Positions 1 to 8,969 of a DNA stretch of 54,337 nucleotides are shown here, piece after piece. The stretch is from assembly GCA_023423415.1 (NCBI GenBank), contig JAFAFP010000018.1:1-54337 (forward strand). The letters run 5' to 3'. Position numbers and translations under genes: made by a program. Position 1 is the stretch's first letter. Every line of letters begins with the position of its first letter. The stretch is from Pseudomonadota bacterium. GTDB lineage: Bacteria; Pseudomonadota; Alphaproteobacteria; Rhizobiales; Xanthobacteraceae. Below the pieces are notes generated by a model, which saw only the letters and a program-made list of their open reading frames with translations, had not been told where the DNA came from and did not search any database.

Positions 1-1871
1 ATGATGGGCTGACCACCATCCTCCTCGAACAATTCGGCGAGCTTCTCGGTCATCGCGCCGCCCAGTTCCTCGGCATCGACGATCGTCACCGCACGCCGGT
101 AATAACGGGTCACATCGTGCCCGATACCAATGGCAATCAGTTCGATCGGCGAGCGCGTTTCGATTTCCTCGATGATCCAGCGCAGATGCCGTTCGAGATA
201 ATTGCCGGAATTGACCGACAAGGTGGAATCGTCGACCGGCGCACCATCCGAAATCATCATCAGGATCCGGCGCTGCTCGGGGCGAGCAAGCAGGCGGCGA
301 TACGCCCAGTTCAGCGCTTCGCCATCGATATTTTCCTTCAGCAAGCCTTCGCGCATCATCAGACCGAGATTCTTGCGCGCGCGCCGCCACGGCGCATCGG
401 CCTCTTTGTAGATAATGTGGCGCAGATCGTTCAGCCGGCCGGGGTTTGGCGGTTTGCCCGCAGCAAGCCAGGCTTCGCGCGATTGCCCACCCTTCCAGGC
501 GCGCGTGGTGAAGCCGAGAATTTCGACTTTCACACCGCAACGCTCCAGCGTGCGCGCCAGAATATCGGCGCAAGTCGCGGCGACCGTGATCGGGCGACCT
601 CGCATCGAACCGGAATTGTCGAGCAGCAGAGTCACGACGGTGTCGCGGAAATTCGTGTCCTTCTCGCGCTTGAACGACAGCGGATGCATCGGATCGACGA
701 TGATGCGCGACAGCCGCGCCGGATCGAGCATGCCTTCTTCCAGATCGAACTCCCAGGCGCGGTTCTGCTGCGCCATCAAGCGGCGCTGCAGACGGTTGGC
801 CAGACGCGCGACCACCCCCTGAAGGTGCGACAATTGCTTGTCCAGATAGCTGCGCAGACGGTCGAGTTCTTCCGGCTCGCAGAGATCTTCGGCCGAGATT
901 TCCTCATCGAATCTGTTGACGAAGGCCTTGTATTCCGGACCGCGATATTCGTTGTGACCCGAGCGCGGGCGCCATGGCTCGGACGGTGTCTCGGAGTCGC
1001 CCATGTCGGCGTCGTCGTTCATATCCGAGCTTGGCGCGTCGGCTGCTTCCGCCGTCGCATCCTCCGCATCGTCAGAGGAGGCCTCGGCCTCCTCGACCGA
1101 CATGCGCTGCATGTCTTCGGATTCAGACGATTCGCCCTGCTCGCCGTCCTCGTTCTGGCGGCGATCGTCCTCGCTTTGCTCGGAGTCCTCGTCCTCTTCT
1201 TCGGAATCGCGATTGCGGTCTTCGCCCATGTCGAGCGAGTCGAGCAGATCATGCACCGCATCGCCGAAGCGCGCCTGGTCCTCCATCAGGAATTCCAGCC
1301 GATCAAGACCACGCCCCGCCTTGTCCTCAATGATCGGACGCCACAGATCGACGAGTTTTTTGGCAGCCGGCGGCGGCGCCTCTCCTGTCAGCCGCTCGCG
1401 CACGATCATGGCGACGGCTTCCTCAATTGGCGCATCGGCCCGGTCAGTGATGTCATCGAACTTGCCGCGATGAAACTTGTCGTTGAGCATCGCCGTCAGA
1501 TTCTTGGCGATGCCCTCCATCCGCCGCGAGCCGATCGCTTCGACCCGCGCCTGCTCGACCGCGTCGAAAATCGCCCGTGCCTGCTGTCCGCCAGGAATGA
1601 GTTTCCGATGAACGCCCGGATCGTGACAGGCAAGCTTCAGCGCAATCGAGTCTGCATGGCCGCGCACAATCGCCGCTTCGCTGCGCGTCAGCTTGCGGGC
1701 TGGCTCCGGAAGCCGGGCTTTGTTACCCAAAAGTCCCGGACGCTCGGCCGCGAAAGCAACCTCGATATCGGGTTTCTTTGCGATGGCGCGCAAACAACCG
1801 GTCACCGCCCGCTTGAACGGCTCGGCGGGGGATTCTTTGGAAGACGGCTTCGGTTTGTAGTTCGACGACAT
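1..1871 (-). CDS. cobT: Cobaltochelatase subunit CobT (3' end cut by window)
   Basis: Subunit of the aerobic cobaltochelatase, which with CobN and CobS inserts cobalt into hydrogenobyrinic acid a,c-diamide in vitamin B12 synthesis (known for the family). About 623 codons are visible, starting at an ATG at 1871 preceded by a purine-rich GGGAGAAG. The protein has an N-terminal helical part, a very acidic linker at about residues 220-298 rich in Glu, Asp and Ser, and a C-terminal von Willebrand A domain with the metal-ion-dependent adhesion motif DNSGSM near residue 416. These are the classic CobT features. No stop is reached before base 1, so the final residues lie outside; family length is about 630, so little is missing. 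cobS lies just upstream on the same strand. CobN is not in the window. Confidence 0.95.
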   Translation of the reverse strand, partial: MSSNYKPKPSSKESPAEPFKRAVTGCLRAIAKKPDIEVAFAAERPGLLGNKARLPEPARKLTRSEAAIVRGHADSIALKLACHDPGVHRKLIPGGQQARAIFDAVEQARVEAIGSRRMEGIAKNLTAMLNDKFHRGKFDDITDRADAPIEEAVAMIVRERLTGEAPPPAAKKLVDLWRPIIEDKAGRGLDRLEFLMEDQARFGDAVHDLLDSLDMGEDRNRDSEEEDEDSEQSEDDRRQNEDGEQGESSESEDMQRMSVEEAEASSDDAEDATAEAADAPSSDMNDDADMGDSETPSEPWRPRSGHNEYRGPEYKAFVNRFDEEISAEDLCEPEELDRLRSYLDKQLSHLQGVVARLANRLQRRLMAQQNRAWEFDLEEGMLDPARLSRIIVDPMHPLSFKREKDTNFRDTVVTLLLDNSGSMRGRPITVAATCADILARTLERCGVKVEILGFTTRAWKGGQSREAWLAAGKPPNPGRLNDLRHIIYKEADAPWRRARKNLGLMMREGLLKENIDGEALNWAYRRLLARPEQRRILMMISDGAPVDDSTLSVNSGNYLERHLRWIIEEIETRSPIELIAIGIGHDVTRYYRRAVTIVDAEELGGAMTEKLAELFEEDGGQPI

Positions 1872-2002
1872 CGGGGTTCTTCTCCCTCGCCCTGTTCTTA
1901 CGGGAGAGGGTCGGGTTGAGGGGCATTGGAAAACGCGGCGCGAAGCCCCTCAACCGCTCGCTTCGCTCGCGCCCTCTCCCCGCAAGCGGGGGAGAGGTTA
2001 GA
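1872..2002. repeat. Palindromic repeat in cobS-cobT spacer
   Basis: The 131-base spacer between cobS and cobT is made of GC-rich inverted repeats. The clearest is CTCTCCCC-GC...GC-GGGGAGAG around 1973-1997; a second CCCTCGCCC / GGGAGAGGG pair lies next to cobT at about 1880-1910. Similar CCTCCCC hairpins occur at 28498-28524 and 49687-49794. I read it as a Rhizobiales-type palindromic repeat lying inside an operon; it could attenuate or stabilise the cobS-cobT transcript. Confidence 0.6.
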
Positions 2003-3001
2003 TTACGTCAACGCTACGTTCAGCGACGATTCCGGCAATTCCTGCCCGAAGCTGCGCTGATAGAATTCAGCAACGATCGGCCGCTCGAGTTCGTCGCACT
2101 TGTTCACGAAGGTGACGCGGAACGCGAAGCCGATATCGCCAAAGATGTCCGCATTCTCCGCCCAGGTGATAACAGTACGCGGGCTCATCACGGTCGAGAG
2201 ATCGCCATTCATGAAGGCATTGCGCGTCAGGTCGGCGATGCGCACCATCTTGCTGACGATGTCGCGGCCTTCCTCGTTGCGGTAATGCTTGGCCTTGGCC
2301 AGCACGATTTCGACTTCCTTGTCGTGCGGCAGATAGTTGAGCGTGGTCACGATCGACCAGCGGTCCATCTGGCCCTGGTTGATCTGCTGGGTGCCATGAT
2401 AGAGGCCAGTCGTGTCGCCAAGACCGACCGTGTTGGCGGTCGCGAACAGCCGGAACGCCGGATGCGGACGGATCACCTTGTTCTGATCGAGCAGCGTCAA
2501 GCGCCCCGCCTGCTCCAGCACGCGCTGGATCACGAACATCACGTCCGGGCGGCCGGCATCATATTCGTCGAAACACATGGCGATGTTGTTCTGAAGCGCC
2601 CACGGCAGGATGCCGTCGCGGAATTCCGTGACCTGCAATCCGTCGCGAATGACGATCGCGTCCTTACCAACGAGATCGACCCGGCTGATGTGGCTGTCGA
2701 GATTGACGCGGACGCAGGGCCAGTTGAGCCGCGCCGCGACCTGCTCGATATGGGTCGATTTACCGGTGCCGTGATAGCCGGTGACCATTACACGGCGGTT
2801 GCGGGCAAAGCCGGCGAGGATGGCGAGCGTCGTCGGCCGATCGAACAGATAGTCCGGGTCGAGGTCCGGGACATGCGGATCGGGTTCGGAATAGGCCGGC
2901 ACTTCCAGGTCTGAATCGATGCCGAAGACCTGTCGCACCGACACCTTCATGTCCGGCAGGCCGCCGACCCCCTGGGCGATCTCTTCACTTGCAGTAGCCA
3001 T
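2003..3001 (-). CDS. cobS: Cobaltochelatase subunit CobS
   Basis: MoxR-like AAA+ ATPase partner of CobT; the CobS-CobT chaperone-like ring drives cobalt insertion by CobN (known). The 332-residue length is normal for the family. Walker A is GYHGTGKST at residues 75-83 and Walker B is CFDEYD at 143-148. The N-terminal part (about 1-55) carries the usual CobS lead-in with VFGIDSD. The start ATG is preceded by GGAGAGACA, a good ribosome site. It lies 131 bases upstream of cobT and 214 bases downstream of the J-domain gene, all leftward. Confidence 0.97.
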   Translation of the reverse strand: MATASEEIAQGVGGLPDMKVSVRQVFGIDSDLEVPAYSEPDPHVPDLDPDYLFDRPTTLAILAGFARNRRVMVTGYHGTGKSTHIEQVAARLNWPCVRVNLDSHISRVDLVGKDAIVIRDGLQVTEFRDGILPWALQNNIAMCFDEYDAGRPDVMFVIQRVLEQAGRLTLLDQNKVIRPHPAFRLFATANTVGLGDTTGLYHGTQQINQGQMDRWSIVTTLNYLPHDKEVEIVLAKAKHYRNEEGRDIVSKMVRIADLTRNAFMNGDLSTVMSPRTVITWAENADIFGDIGFAFRVTFVNKCDELERPIVAEFYQRSFGQELPESSLNVALT

Positions 3002-3086
3002 TGTCTCTCCGTGGCGCCGGCCAAAACCGGACGCGCATAACGCTTTCAGGTTGGCAAATCGGTTGTCGCAACCAACCTAGCAGAAA

Positions 3087-3114
3087 GGCGAAGCCGGACG
3101 AAACCCGCTTCGCC
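3087..3114 (-). terminator. Possible terminator after J-domain gene
   Basis: An 8-base-pair inverted repeat GGCGAAGC / GCTTCGCC with a 12-base loop lies between the J-domain gene and cobS. Read leftward it is followed by TTTC, a short U-run, so it may be a weak terminator. The same spacer also holds a small GGTTG-TCG-CAACC hairpin near 3060. Confidence 0.35.
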
Positions 3115-3215
3115 CTCGGGCGCGCCAACGCCGACTAATAAGATAGGGATTTCAATGACTTCACAAAAGGCCGGGCTGCCTTGTCCTGTCGGCAAAGCAG
3201 CAAAAACCCGCTCTT

Positions 3216-3827
3216 TCAGCAAAAACCGACCGATTTGAGATAATTGTAGGCTTGAATGATCTCGATCAGCCGGTCTTCGGTCGAGCGGTCGCCGCCGTTG
3301 CTGTCCGGGTGATGGCGCTTCACCAAATCATGGAATTTGGCCTTGATCTCGCCCTTCGGCGCACTGACTTCCAATCCAAGCGTATTGAATGCCTTGCGCT
3401 CAGCGTTGCGGATGGTCCGTCCCTCAGAGGCGCTGGAGGAGTTCTTGGAGCGGCCCTCGCCCCCCAGCTCGCGGTACATCGCAAATGGATCGATTCCGTT
3501 TTCTGCATAGAAACGGCCCGGATCGTCCTGCTTGTTGCCGGTTCCCATCTTCCAGGTGGGGCGATGACCGGTCAGTGCATCCTTCTGGTATTTGCGCACA
3601 TCATCGTCGTTCATGCCCTGGAAGAAATTGTACGACTGATTGTACTCGCGAACATGGTCGAGGCAGTAGTGCCAGTAATCCTTCTCGCGACCGCGCCCTT
3701 TCGGCGCGCGATGCGTTCCTTCCTTTTTGCAGCCTGCCCATTCGCACGCCTGCTCAGCCTTGCGCGGACGGCGGTCCTCGCCGGACTTGACCCGGATGCG
3801 GTCAAAGAATGGTGAATCGAGCTTCAT
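3216..3827 (-). CDS. J-domain (DnaJ-like) protein
   Basis: A 203-residue protein with a C-terminal J domain (about residues 145-203) containing the HPD motif at 173-175, which stimulates the ATPase of an Hsp70 such as DnaK (known role of J domains). It lacks the Gly/Phe, zinc-finger and substrate domains of DnaJ proper. The N-terminal half has C28, C33, C55 and H58, which may bind zinc (inference). This J-protein type is commonly found beside cobS in Rhizobiales. No Shine-Dalgarno sequence is evident before the ATG. It is divergent from bolA, with 136 bases between. Confidence 0.9.
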   Translation of the reverse strand: MKLDSPFFDRIRVKSGEDRRPRKAEQACEWAGCKKEGTHRAPKGRGREKDYWHYCLDHVREYNQSYNFFQGMNDDDVRKYQKDALTGHRPTWKMGTGNKQDDPGRFYAENGIDPFAMYRELGGEGRSKNSSSASEGRTIRNAERKAFNTLGLEVSAPKGEIKAKFHDLVKRHHPDSNGGDRSTEDRLIEIIQAYNYLKSVGFC

Positions 3828-3963
3828 TGTGTGAGTATGCTGAGTTTAAGCGCTAACGTTCAAGACTTGACATTTCGGGGGGCAATCCAGTTTGACGGGA
3901 TCGACGCGCCGGATGTTCATTTGCCACGCCGTAGAACCGCCGAACGATTCAGAGTCAAGCAGC

Positions 3964-4236
3964 ATGCAAACCAAAGATGTCATCATGAAGAAACTAACGG
4001 AAGCTTTCGCACCCGAAAGCCTCCGCGTGGAAGACGAATCGCACCTGCATGCTGGACATGCCGGGCATCGGCCCGGCGGAGAAACGCACTACCGCGTGTA
4101 TATCGTATCGGAAGCGTTCCGAGGCAAGACTCGCGTCGAGCGGCACCGCGCAATTAACGCAACGCTGTCCGCGGAACTCGCGGGCAACGTCCACGCGCTT
4201 GCGATCCATGCTGCCGTCCCTGGCGAAGGGCAATGA
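3964..4236 (+). CDS. BolA family protein
   Basis: Small BolA-type protein of 90 residues, a family that works with monothiol glutaredoxins in iron-sulfur and iron homeostasis (known). The diagnostic FRGKTRVERHR segment and the HLHAGH stretch with conserved histidines are both present. I chose the ATG at 3964 because the protein then starts just before the MKKLTEAF helix as in homologues; an in-frame start at 3892 would add 24 unconserved residues. Divergent from the J-domain gene and convergent with the LysR gene. Confidence 0.9.
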   Translation: MQTKDVIMKKLTEAFAPESLRVEDESHLHAGHAGHRPGGETHYRVYIVSEAFRGKTRVERHRAINATLSAELAGNVHALAIHAAVPGEGQ

Positions 4237-4287
4237 TGCAGACCGAAAGCGACTGCTCGCCTGAGTCCCGCTTTGACACGCTCAATC

Positions 4288-5184
4288 TCAGGCGCTCTCC
4301 CTGGACGTCATCGCGGACTTGGGGCCAATGACATCGGCCATGATCTTGGCCATTGCGATTGCTGATTTGGATTCCAATCCTTCGCGGATATAGATTCCAG
4401 CTTCGTAGCTCGGCAGCGCTGGCAGATAGCGCTCGCGCGCGACCTTCAAATCATCTGGAACAATCCGTTCGGGCAGGACGAAGTATCCCATTTTGGAACG
4501 GAGCGCCGCAAGCTGACCGGCAAAGTCGGAGGCGACGAACACGATGACATATTGCAGTCCTGCCGTCTCAAGCGCTTCGATTGCCGCCTGATCGGAGATA
4601 CCGTGTGGCCAACTGAGAAGCGGAATCGGAGCCCCGGGACTGAGCAGGAAATCGCGCGCACAGGACCAGCACAATTGCTCCGGCCAGCGATAGACCAGCT
4701 CTGCAGCGGGTTTTGCCGGCGAGACCAGGAAAGCGAGATCGAGATAGCCACTCGCAAGGCCGCGGGCGAGGTCGGACGACGGTTCGCACGAAAACTGAAT
4801 GCGGTCCCCGTCGAAGCCTGCTTGGCATGCTTCGATGACGTTCGACAAGACGCTCGCGGCAAAGACGTTTGGAATGCCGATCCGCAGCGATCGGGAAACC
4901 GAGCTGAGCCCAGCCAGCGAAAGGATCTGGTCATTCATCGCGAGAATCCGCCTCGCGTAACGACTGACGATTTCGCCCTTCTCCGTCAACGATATGCCGA
5001 AAGCCGATTTAACGAAAACCTCTCCACCGACCAGTTGTTGCAAGCGCTTGATTTGCGCGCTGATCGCCGGCTGAGTCAGATGGAATTGTTCGGCTGACCT
5101 CGTGAAACTGCCCGTCTCTTGAATGCTCACGAACGACCGCAGCAGTTCAATGGGTATGTTCAGGTTTTCATGCCGCCGCTGCAT
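4288..5184 (-). CDS. LysR-family transcriptional regulator
   Basis: A 298-residue protein with an N-terminal winged helix-turn-helix (about residues 10-68, with FTRSAEQFHLTQPAISAQIK as recognition region) followed by a LysR substrate-binding fold. The effector is unknown. LysR regulators often control a divergent neighbour, but here the divergent side is a gene-free stretch of about 600 bases, so no target is apparent. The start is supported by AAAGGA about nine bases upstream. Confidence 0.92.
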   Translation of the reverse strand: MQRRHENLNIPIELLRSFVSIQETGSFTRSAEQFHLTQPAISAQIKRLQQLVGGEVFVKSAFGISLTEKGEIVSRYARRILAMNDQILSLAGLSSVSRSLRIGIPNVFAASVLSNVIEACQAGFDGDRIQFSCEPSSDLARGLASGYLDLAFLVSPAKPAAELVYRWPEQLCWSCARDFLLSPGAPIPLLSWPHGISDQAAIEALETAGLQYVIVFVASDFAGQLAALRSKMGYFVLPERIVPDDLKVARERYLPALPSYEAGIYIREGLESKSAIAMAKIMADVIGPKSAMTSRESA

Positions 5185-5783
5185 CGGATCTGTCCTTTGT
5201 TGGCCGCCCCTTCCCGCTTTTTTCAGGTGCTAGGCTTCTCAGACCGCGACGAAAATTCGTTCGTTCCCCACCCTCCTTGCTTACGGGCTCTTTGCCGGCT
5301 TCCACAATTGCGCAAACACTAACTGCTGCACGAGAACCGCACCAAGGCAATGCACCGGTTTCGTATCGTTGACCCTATGCGCATTGTAGATCTCAACTGG
5401 GATTGAGATTGAGCAGGCTGGCAATCAGACCAATGCCGGCAGCACGTCGTTGGCCGACAACGTGCTTTCTCAATCCAACATCAAGTATAAGAACAAACGA
5501 CCACAAAGAGCTGATCGTCGTTTTCGTTGCTCCCGCTTCGCGTCGCATTTTTGAACCGCACCGATCATGCTCCACCGAGCATGTTTGGAATACGCAGCTC
5601 ACCCTCACCTACTGGCGTAACGATACGCCCTGATCCGAATATTCAAAATAGACAATCAATAAAATCAATAGCGATTTTTCAGAAACAAACAGCTGTTTAT
5701 GACTCATTCACGGCCGTTGGGACAGCGCCACGATCTGGACGGCCGACCGCTCCGGGAGGAGCTCTTGCAGCAACGCATCCCGT
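5185..5783. other. Gene-free stretch between LysR gene and hemolysin gene
   Basis: No open frame here resembles a gene. Base composition varies: the part at about 5630-5710 is AT-rich compared with the rest of the window (runs such as AATATTCAAAATAG and AATCAATAAAATC). It holds an imperfect inverted repeat GATTGAGATTGAG... / ...CTCAATCC around 5400-5475. It may contain the LysR promoter and operator or a decayed gene. Confidence 0.5.
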
Positions 5784-7067
5784 TCAATGACCCGGAACCA
5801 TTTTGGTCAGCGGCGTAATTCGCAGCGACGTGATTCGATTTCGGTCTTTCAGCAAAACGCCGAAGCGAAATCCATAGAATGTAAATGTCTGCCCGACATC
5901 GGGGATGGAGCGCGCTTCATGAATAACAAGACCTGCAATTGTCGTCGCTCCCTCGTCAGGCAAATTCCAATCCATCGCCCGGTTGAGATCGCGGATCGGC
6001 ACGCTGCCTTCCACATGCACCGAGCCATCCGGTTGCGGCCACAGACCCGGCAGATGAACGTCGTGCTCATCAGTAATGTCCCCGACAATCTCCTCGATAA
6101 TATCCTCAAGCGTGACCAGTCCCATGACCTCGCCGTATTCATCAACGACGAGCGCAAAAGGTGTCTTGCGACGGCGGAAGGCTTTCAACTGTTCGATCAA
6201 CGGCCTCACCGTCGGCACGAACCATGGCGGACGCGCAAGCGAGACGACGTCGATCTTCGATAACTGACCGCCAGCCTCCTGAACCGCGACCAGAAGATCA
6301 CGCACATGCAGAATGCCAACGAAATTGTCGGGCCGGCGGCTCCATAACGGGATGCGAGTGACCGGCAAGCCCAGAATGGCCTTCACAACATCGTCTGGCG
6401 GGTCATCCACACAGACCGTGATCATTTCAGTGCGATGGATCATCACGTCGGAGACTTCGAGTTCACGAAGATCGAGGACACCACCGACCATATCTCGATC
6501 GTGCTTCTCCACCGTACCGTTGCGATGAAGCAGATCGACCGCACCACGCAATTCCTCATGCGCAGACAGGATCGGCAGTTCCTTTCCAATCCGCATACCA
6601 AAACGCGCAAGCAGAAAACGAACGAGTCTCTCTATCCCGATCAGCAGCGGCCCAAGAATGCGAACCACCCATCGCATCGGCCGCGCAACAAGCAGGGCAA
6701 TGCGCTCGGGCGCATTGATGGCGATCGTTTTTGGCAGAACCTCGGTGAAAACCACGACGACGAAGATCATCACCACGGTTGCATAAACAACACCGATCTC
6801 ACCGAACCAGGTCAGCATCAACCCTGTTGCAAGAGACGATGCCGCGATATTGACCGCATTATTTCCAAGGAGGATGCCGCCGATCAGCCGTTCCCGCGCC
6901 TCCAGCAACCGATTGACGATACCGGCACGCCGGTTGCCGGCTTTTTCCATGCGCAACATGCGCGCGCGCGAAAACGCGGTGAGTGCCGTCTCGCTCCCGG
7001 AGAAGAAGAACGACAACGCGAGACAGATCAGGATCGCGAGCAATACCAGCCAGTCTTGCACGTCCAT
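5784..7067 (-). CDS. CNNM/CBS/CorC_HlyC transporter-associated membrane protein
   Basis: A 427-residue inner-membrane protein of the hemolysin C / CorC-like family. Domains in order: an N-terminal CNNM (DUF21) membrane domain with about four hydrophobic segments within residues 1-150 and the SGSETALTAFSRAR signature, a pair of CBS domains (about 195-325, containing VVDEYGEVMGLVTLEDIIEE), and a C-terminal CorC_HlyC domain. Members are linked to magnesium or cobalt efflux; the name hemolysin is historical. It starts 3 bases after the aroB stop, so it is the last gene of an aroK-aroB operon. Confidence 0.93.
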   Translation of the reverse strand: MDVQDWLVLLAILICLALSFFFSGSETALTAFSRARMLRMEKAGNRRAGIVNRLLEARERLIGGILLGNNAVNIAASSLATGLMLTWFGEIGVVYATVVMIFVVVVFTEVLPKTIAINAPERIALLVARPMRWVVRILGPLLIGIERLVRFLLARFGMRIGKELPILSAHEELRGAVDLLHRNGTVEKHDRDMVGGVLDLRELEVSDVMIHRTEMITVCVDDPPDDVVKAILGLPVTRIPLWSRRPDNFVGILHVRDLLVAVQEAGGQLSKIDVVSLARPPWFVPTVRPLIEQLKAFRRRKTPFALVVDEYGEVMGLVTLEDIIEEIVGDITDEHDVHLPGLWPQPDGSVHVEGSVPIRDLNRAMDWNLPDEGATTIAGLVIHEARSIPDVGQTFTFYGFRFGVLLKDRNRITSLRITPLTKMVPGH

Positions 7068-7070
7068 CGA

Positions 7071-8198
7071 TCAGCGCAATTGATCAGTCAGGAATTCGCG
7101 AACATCGGCGACATCGACGTCTGGAGCGATGAAGCTCTGGCCGATACCGCGCGCCAAAATGAAGGTAAGACGGCCCCGGCGCACTTTTTTGTCCTGGGCG
7201 ATGAGGTCGAGCAGCAGCTCCGTACCGGGCCGCTCGCCCGGAATATCGGCGATACGGGTCGGCAGGCCGACGGCTGCAAGATGCCGCACGACACGATCCA
7301 CGTCCGCCTGCGGGCAAAGACCACATCTGGCGGAAAAGGCGAAGGCGAGCACCATACCGATGGAGACGGCTTCTCCGTGATAGAGGCGGTCGGAAAAACC
7401 GGCTGCGGCTTCCAGAGCGTGACCGAATGTGTGACCAAGATTGAGCAAGGCGCGATCGCCGGTTTCGCGCTCGTCGCGCGCCACGATCTGCGCTTTCATC
7501 CGGCAACTCACCGCAATCGCATGTTCGCGCGCCGGGCCGCCAGCAAAGACATCGCGCCAATTATTTTCGAGCCAGGCAAAAAAATCCGCATCGCCGATCA
7601 AGCCGTATTTCGCGACCTCGGCATAGCCTGCCCGCATGATCCGGACCGGCAGCGTATCGAGCAGAGCAGTGTCGGCGACAACGAGAATCGGCTGATGAAA
7701 TGCACCGATAAGATTTTTGCCGTGACGCGAGTTGATGCCGGTCTTTCCGCCGACCGAGGAGTCCACCTGCGCCAGCAACGTGGTGGGCACCTGCACGAAA
7801 TCCAGTCCACGGCGAACGGCGGACGCGGCAAAACCAGCAAGATCCCCGATCACACCACCGCCGAGAGCAATGATCAGATCGTTGCGCTCGATCCGGGCAG
7901 CGATCAACTCCTCGCAAACACGTTCGAAAACCGGATAGCTCTTGGACGCTTCGCCGGCGGAAACGATTACACGGCTGGTTGTGATACCCGCATCGTTCAA
8001 GGAAGCTTCAGCCGCCTGCAGGTGATGCTGAGCAACGGTCTCGTCCGTCACGATCGCAGCACGCGCCCCCGGGCGCAACGCGGCAACACGTTGTCCCAAA
8101 CCTGCAAGCAGATCGCGGCCAATGACAATGTCATAGGCGCGGCCTGCCAGCGCCACTTCAACGACAATCGGATCACCCGTGCGCAGCGACATCGTCAT
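7071..8198 (-). CDS. aroB: 3-dehydroquinate synthase
   Basis: Second step of the shikimate pathway: DAHP to 3-dehydroquinate, NAD- and metal-dependent, cytosolic. The 375 residues include the NAD-binding GGGVIGDLAGF, the DSSVGGKTGIN active-site segment, AEVAKYGLI with a metal-binding Glu, and NLGHTFGHALE with metal-binding histidines. Its ATG overlaps the aroK stop (ATGA at 8195-8198), so the two are translationally coupled. Confidence 0.97.
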   Translation of the reverse strand: MTMSLRTGDPIVVEVALAGRAYDIVIGRDLLAGLGQRVAALRPGARAAIVTDETVAQHHLQAAEASLNDAGITTSRVIVSAGEASKSYPVFERVCEELIAARIERNDLIIALGGGVIGDLAGFAASAVRRGLDFVQVPTTLLAQVDSSVGGKTGINSRHGKNLIGAFHQPILVVADTALLDTLPVRIMRAGYAEVAKYGLIGDADFFAWLENNWRDVFAGGPAREHAIAVSCRMKAQIVARDERETGDRALLNLGHTFGHALEAAAGFSDRLYHGEAVSIGMVLAFAFSARCGLCPQADVDRVVRHLAAVGLPTRIADIPGERPGTELLLDLIAQDKKVRRGRLTFILARGIGQSFIAPDVDVADVREFLTDQLR

Positions 8199-8809
8199 GT
8201 GTGAATCGTCCGCGCTTGGTACGGAATTCCGAACAGTCTCGACATGGCCTCAAGCGTCTCGTCCACAATCACCTCATGCGATACATCGCGCGATTCGACC
8301 GTTGCGTCGGCCAGCGCGTAAACGGGATATCGCTCATCGATCAGCCGCTGCAAGGTCGCCGCAGGATCCGCTGTTCGCAGCAAAGGCCGATCAGAGCGCC
8401 GTTTAATCCGTCGCATCAGCACATCAAAATCAGCCTTCAACCAAACGGAGACGCCCTTCTGGGCGATCAGTTCGCGCGTTTCCGGGTTCATGAAGGCACC
8501 TCCGCCGGTCGCAAGGACCTGCGGTCCGTTGTCCAGCAATCGGGCGATCACGCGCGCTTCCCCAGTCCGAAATTCCGGTTCGCCGCGCGCCGCGAAAATC
8601 TCAGGGATGGTCATGCCTGCCGCGGCCTCGATTTCGGTGTCGGCATCCAGGAATGGCAAAGCCATGCGCGTGGCCAGCCTGCGCCCGACCGACGATTTCC
8701 CGGCACCCATCATGCCAACCAGCACCAGCGAACGCGCGCCGAGCGCATTCACGATGGCAGCTTCGGGCGCACCCGCGGGTTGTTCATTTTCAGCGAGCAT
8801 TGGCGGCAT
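8195..8809 (-). CDS. aroK: Shikimate kinase
   Basis: Phosphorylates shikimate at the 3-hydroxyl using ATP. Walker A (GMMGAGKSS), the substrate-binding FLDADTEIE, the GGGAF loop and a C-terminal lid arginine region are all present. Start choice: an ATG at 8833 would lengthen the protein by 8 residues, but it lies only 6 bases downstream of an exact TATAAT, leaving no room for a leader. I prefer the ATG at 8809, preceded by GGAA; 8800 is also possible. First gene of aroK-aroB-CorC. Confidence 0.94.
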   Translation of the reverse strand: MPPMLAENEQPAGAPEAAIVNALGARSLVLVGMMGAGKSSVGRRLATRMALPFLDADTEIEAAAGMTIPEIFAARGEPEFRTGEARVIARLLDNGPQVLATGGGAFMNPETRELIAQKGVSVWLKADFDVLMRRIKRRSDRPLLRTADPAATLQRLIDERYPVYALADATVESRDVSHEVIVDETLEAMSRLFGIPYQARTIHT

Positions 8810-8838
8810 GGACTGGTTCCGCGGCGAACCCATTTGCC

Positions 8839-8864
8839 ATTATAGCACGGGCGTCAGATTGCAA
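8839..8864 (-). promoter_or_regulatory. Candidate promoter of aroK operon
   Basis: Leftward, an exact -10 hexamer TATAAT (8839-8844) is preceded by TTGCAA (8859-8864). The 14-base spacer is shorter than the ideal 17, so the -35 assignment is uncertain. Transcription would begin near 8832, in front of the chosen aroK start. Confidence 0.35.
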
Positions 8865-8969
8865 CCCGTCGGGCCTCATCCCCGGAGGTGCGCAAGCAAG
8901 GTTCTTGTCAGAACGGCGCGAACATGGTGGTAGTCACGGCACCAAGTTAACCATCAGCTGCAAGCGCGC

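Noticed and set aside
117..1919. 600-codon rightward open frame
   Set aside because: It is antisense to cobT. The leftward frame encodes a complete CobT-like sequence with MIDAS motif; the rightward one resembles nothing and only reflects GC-rich codon bias.
1916..2914. 332-codon rightward open frame
   Set aside because: Antisense shadow of cobS, which has clear Walker A and B motifs leftward.
6435..8204. 589-codon rightward open frame
   Set aside because: Antisense to the CorC-like and aroB genes, which carry full family motifs.
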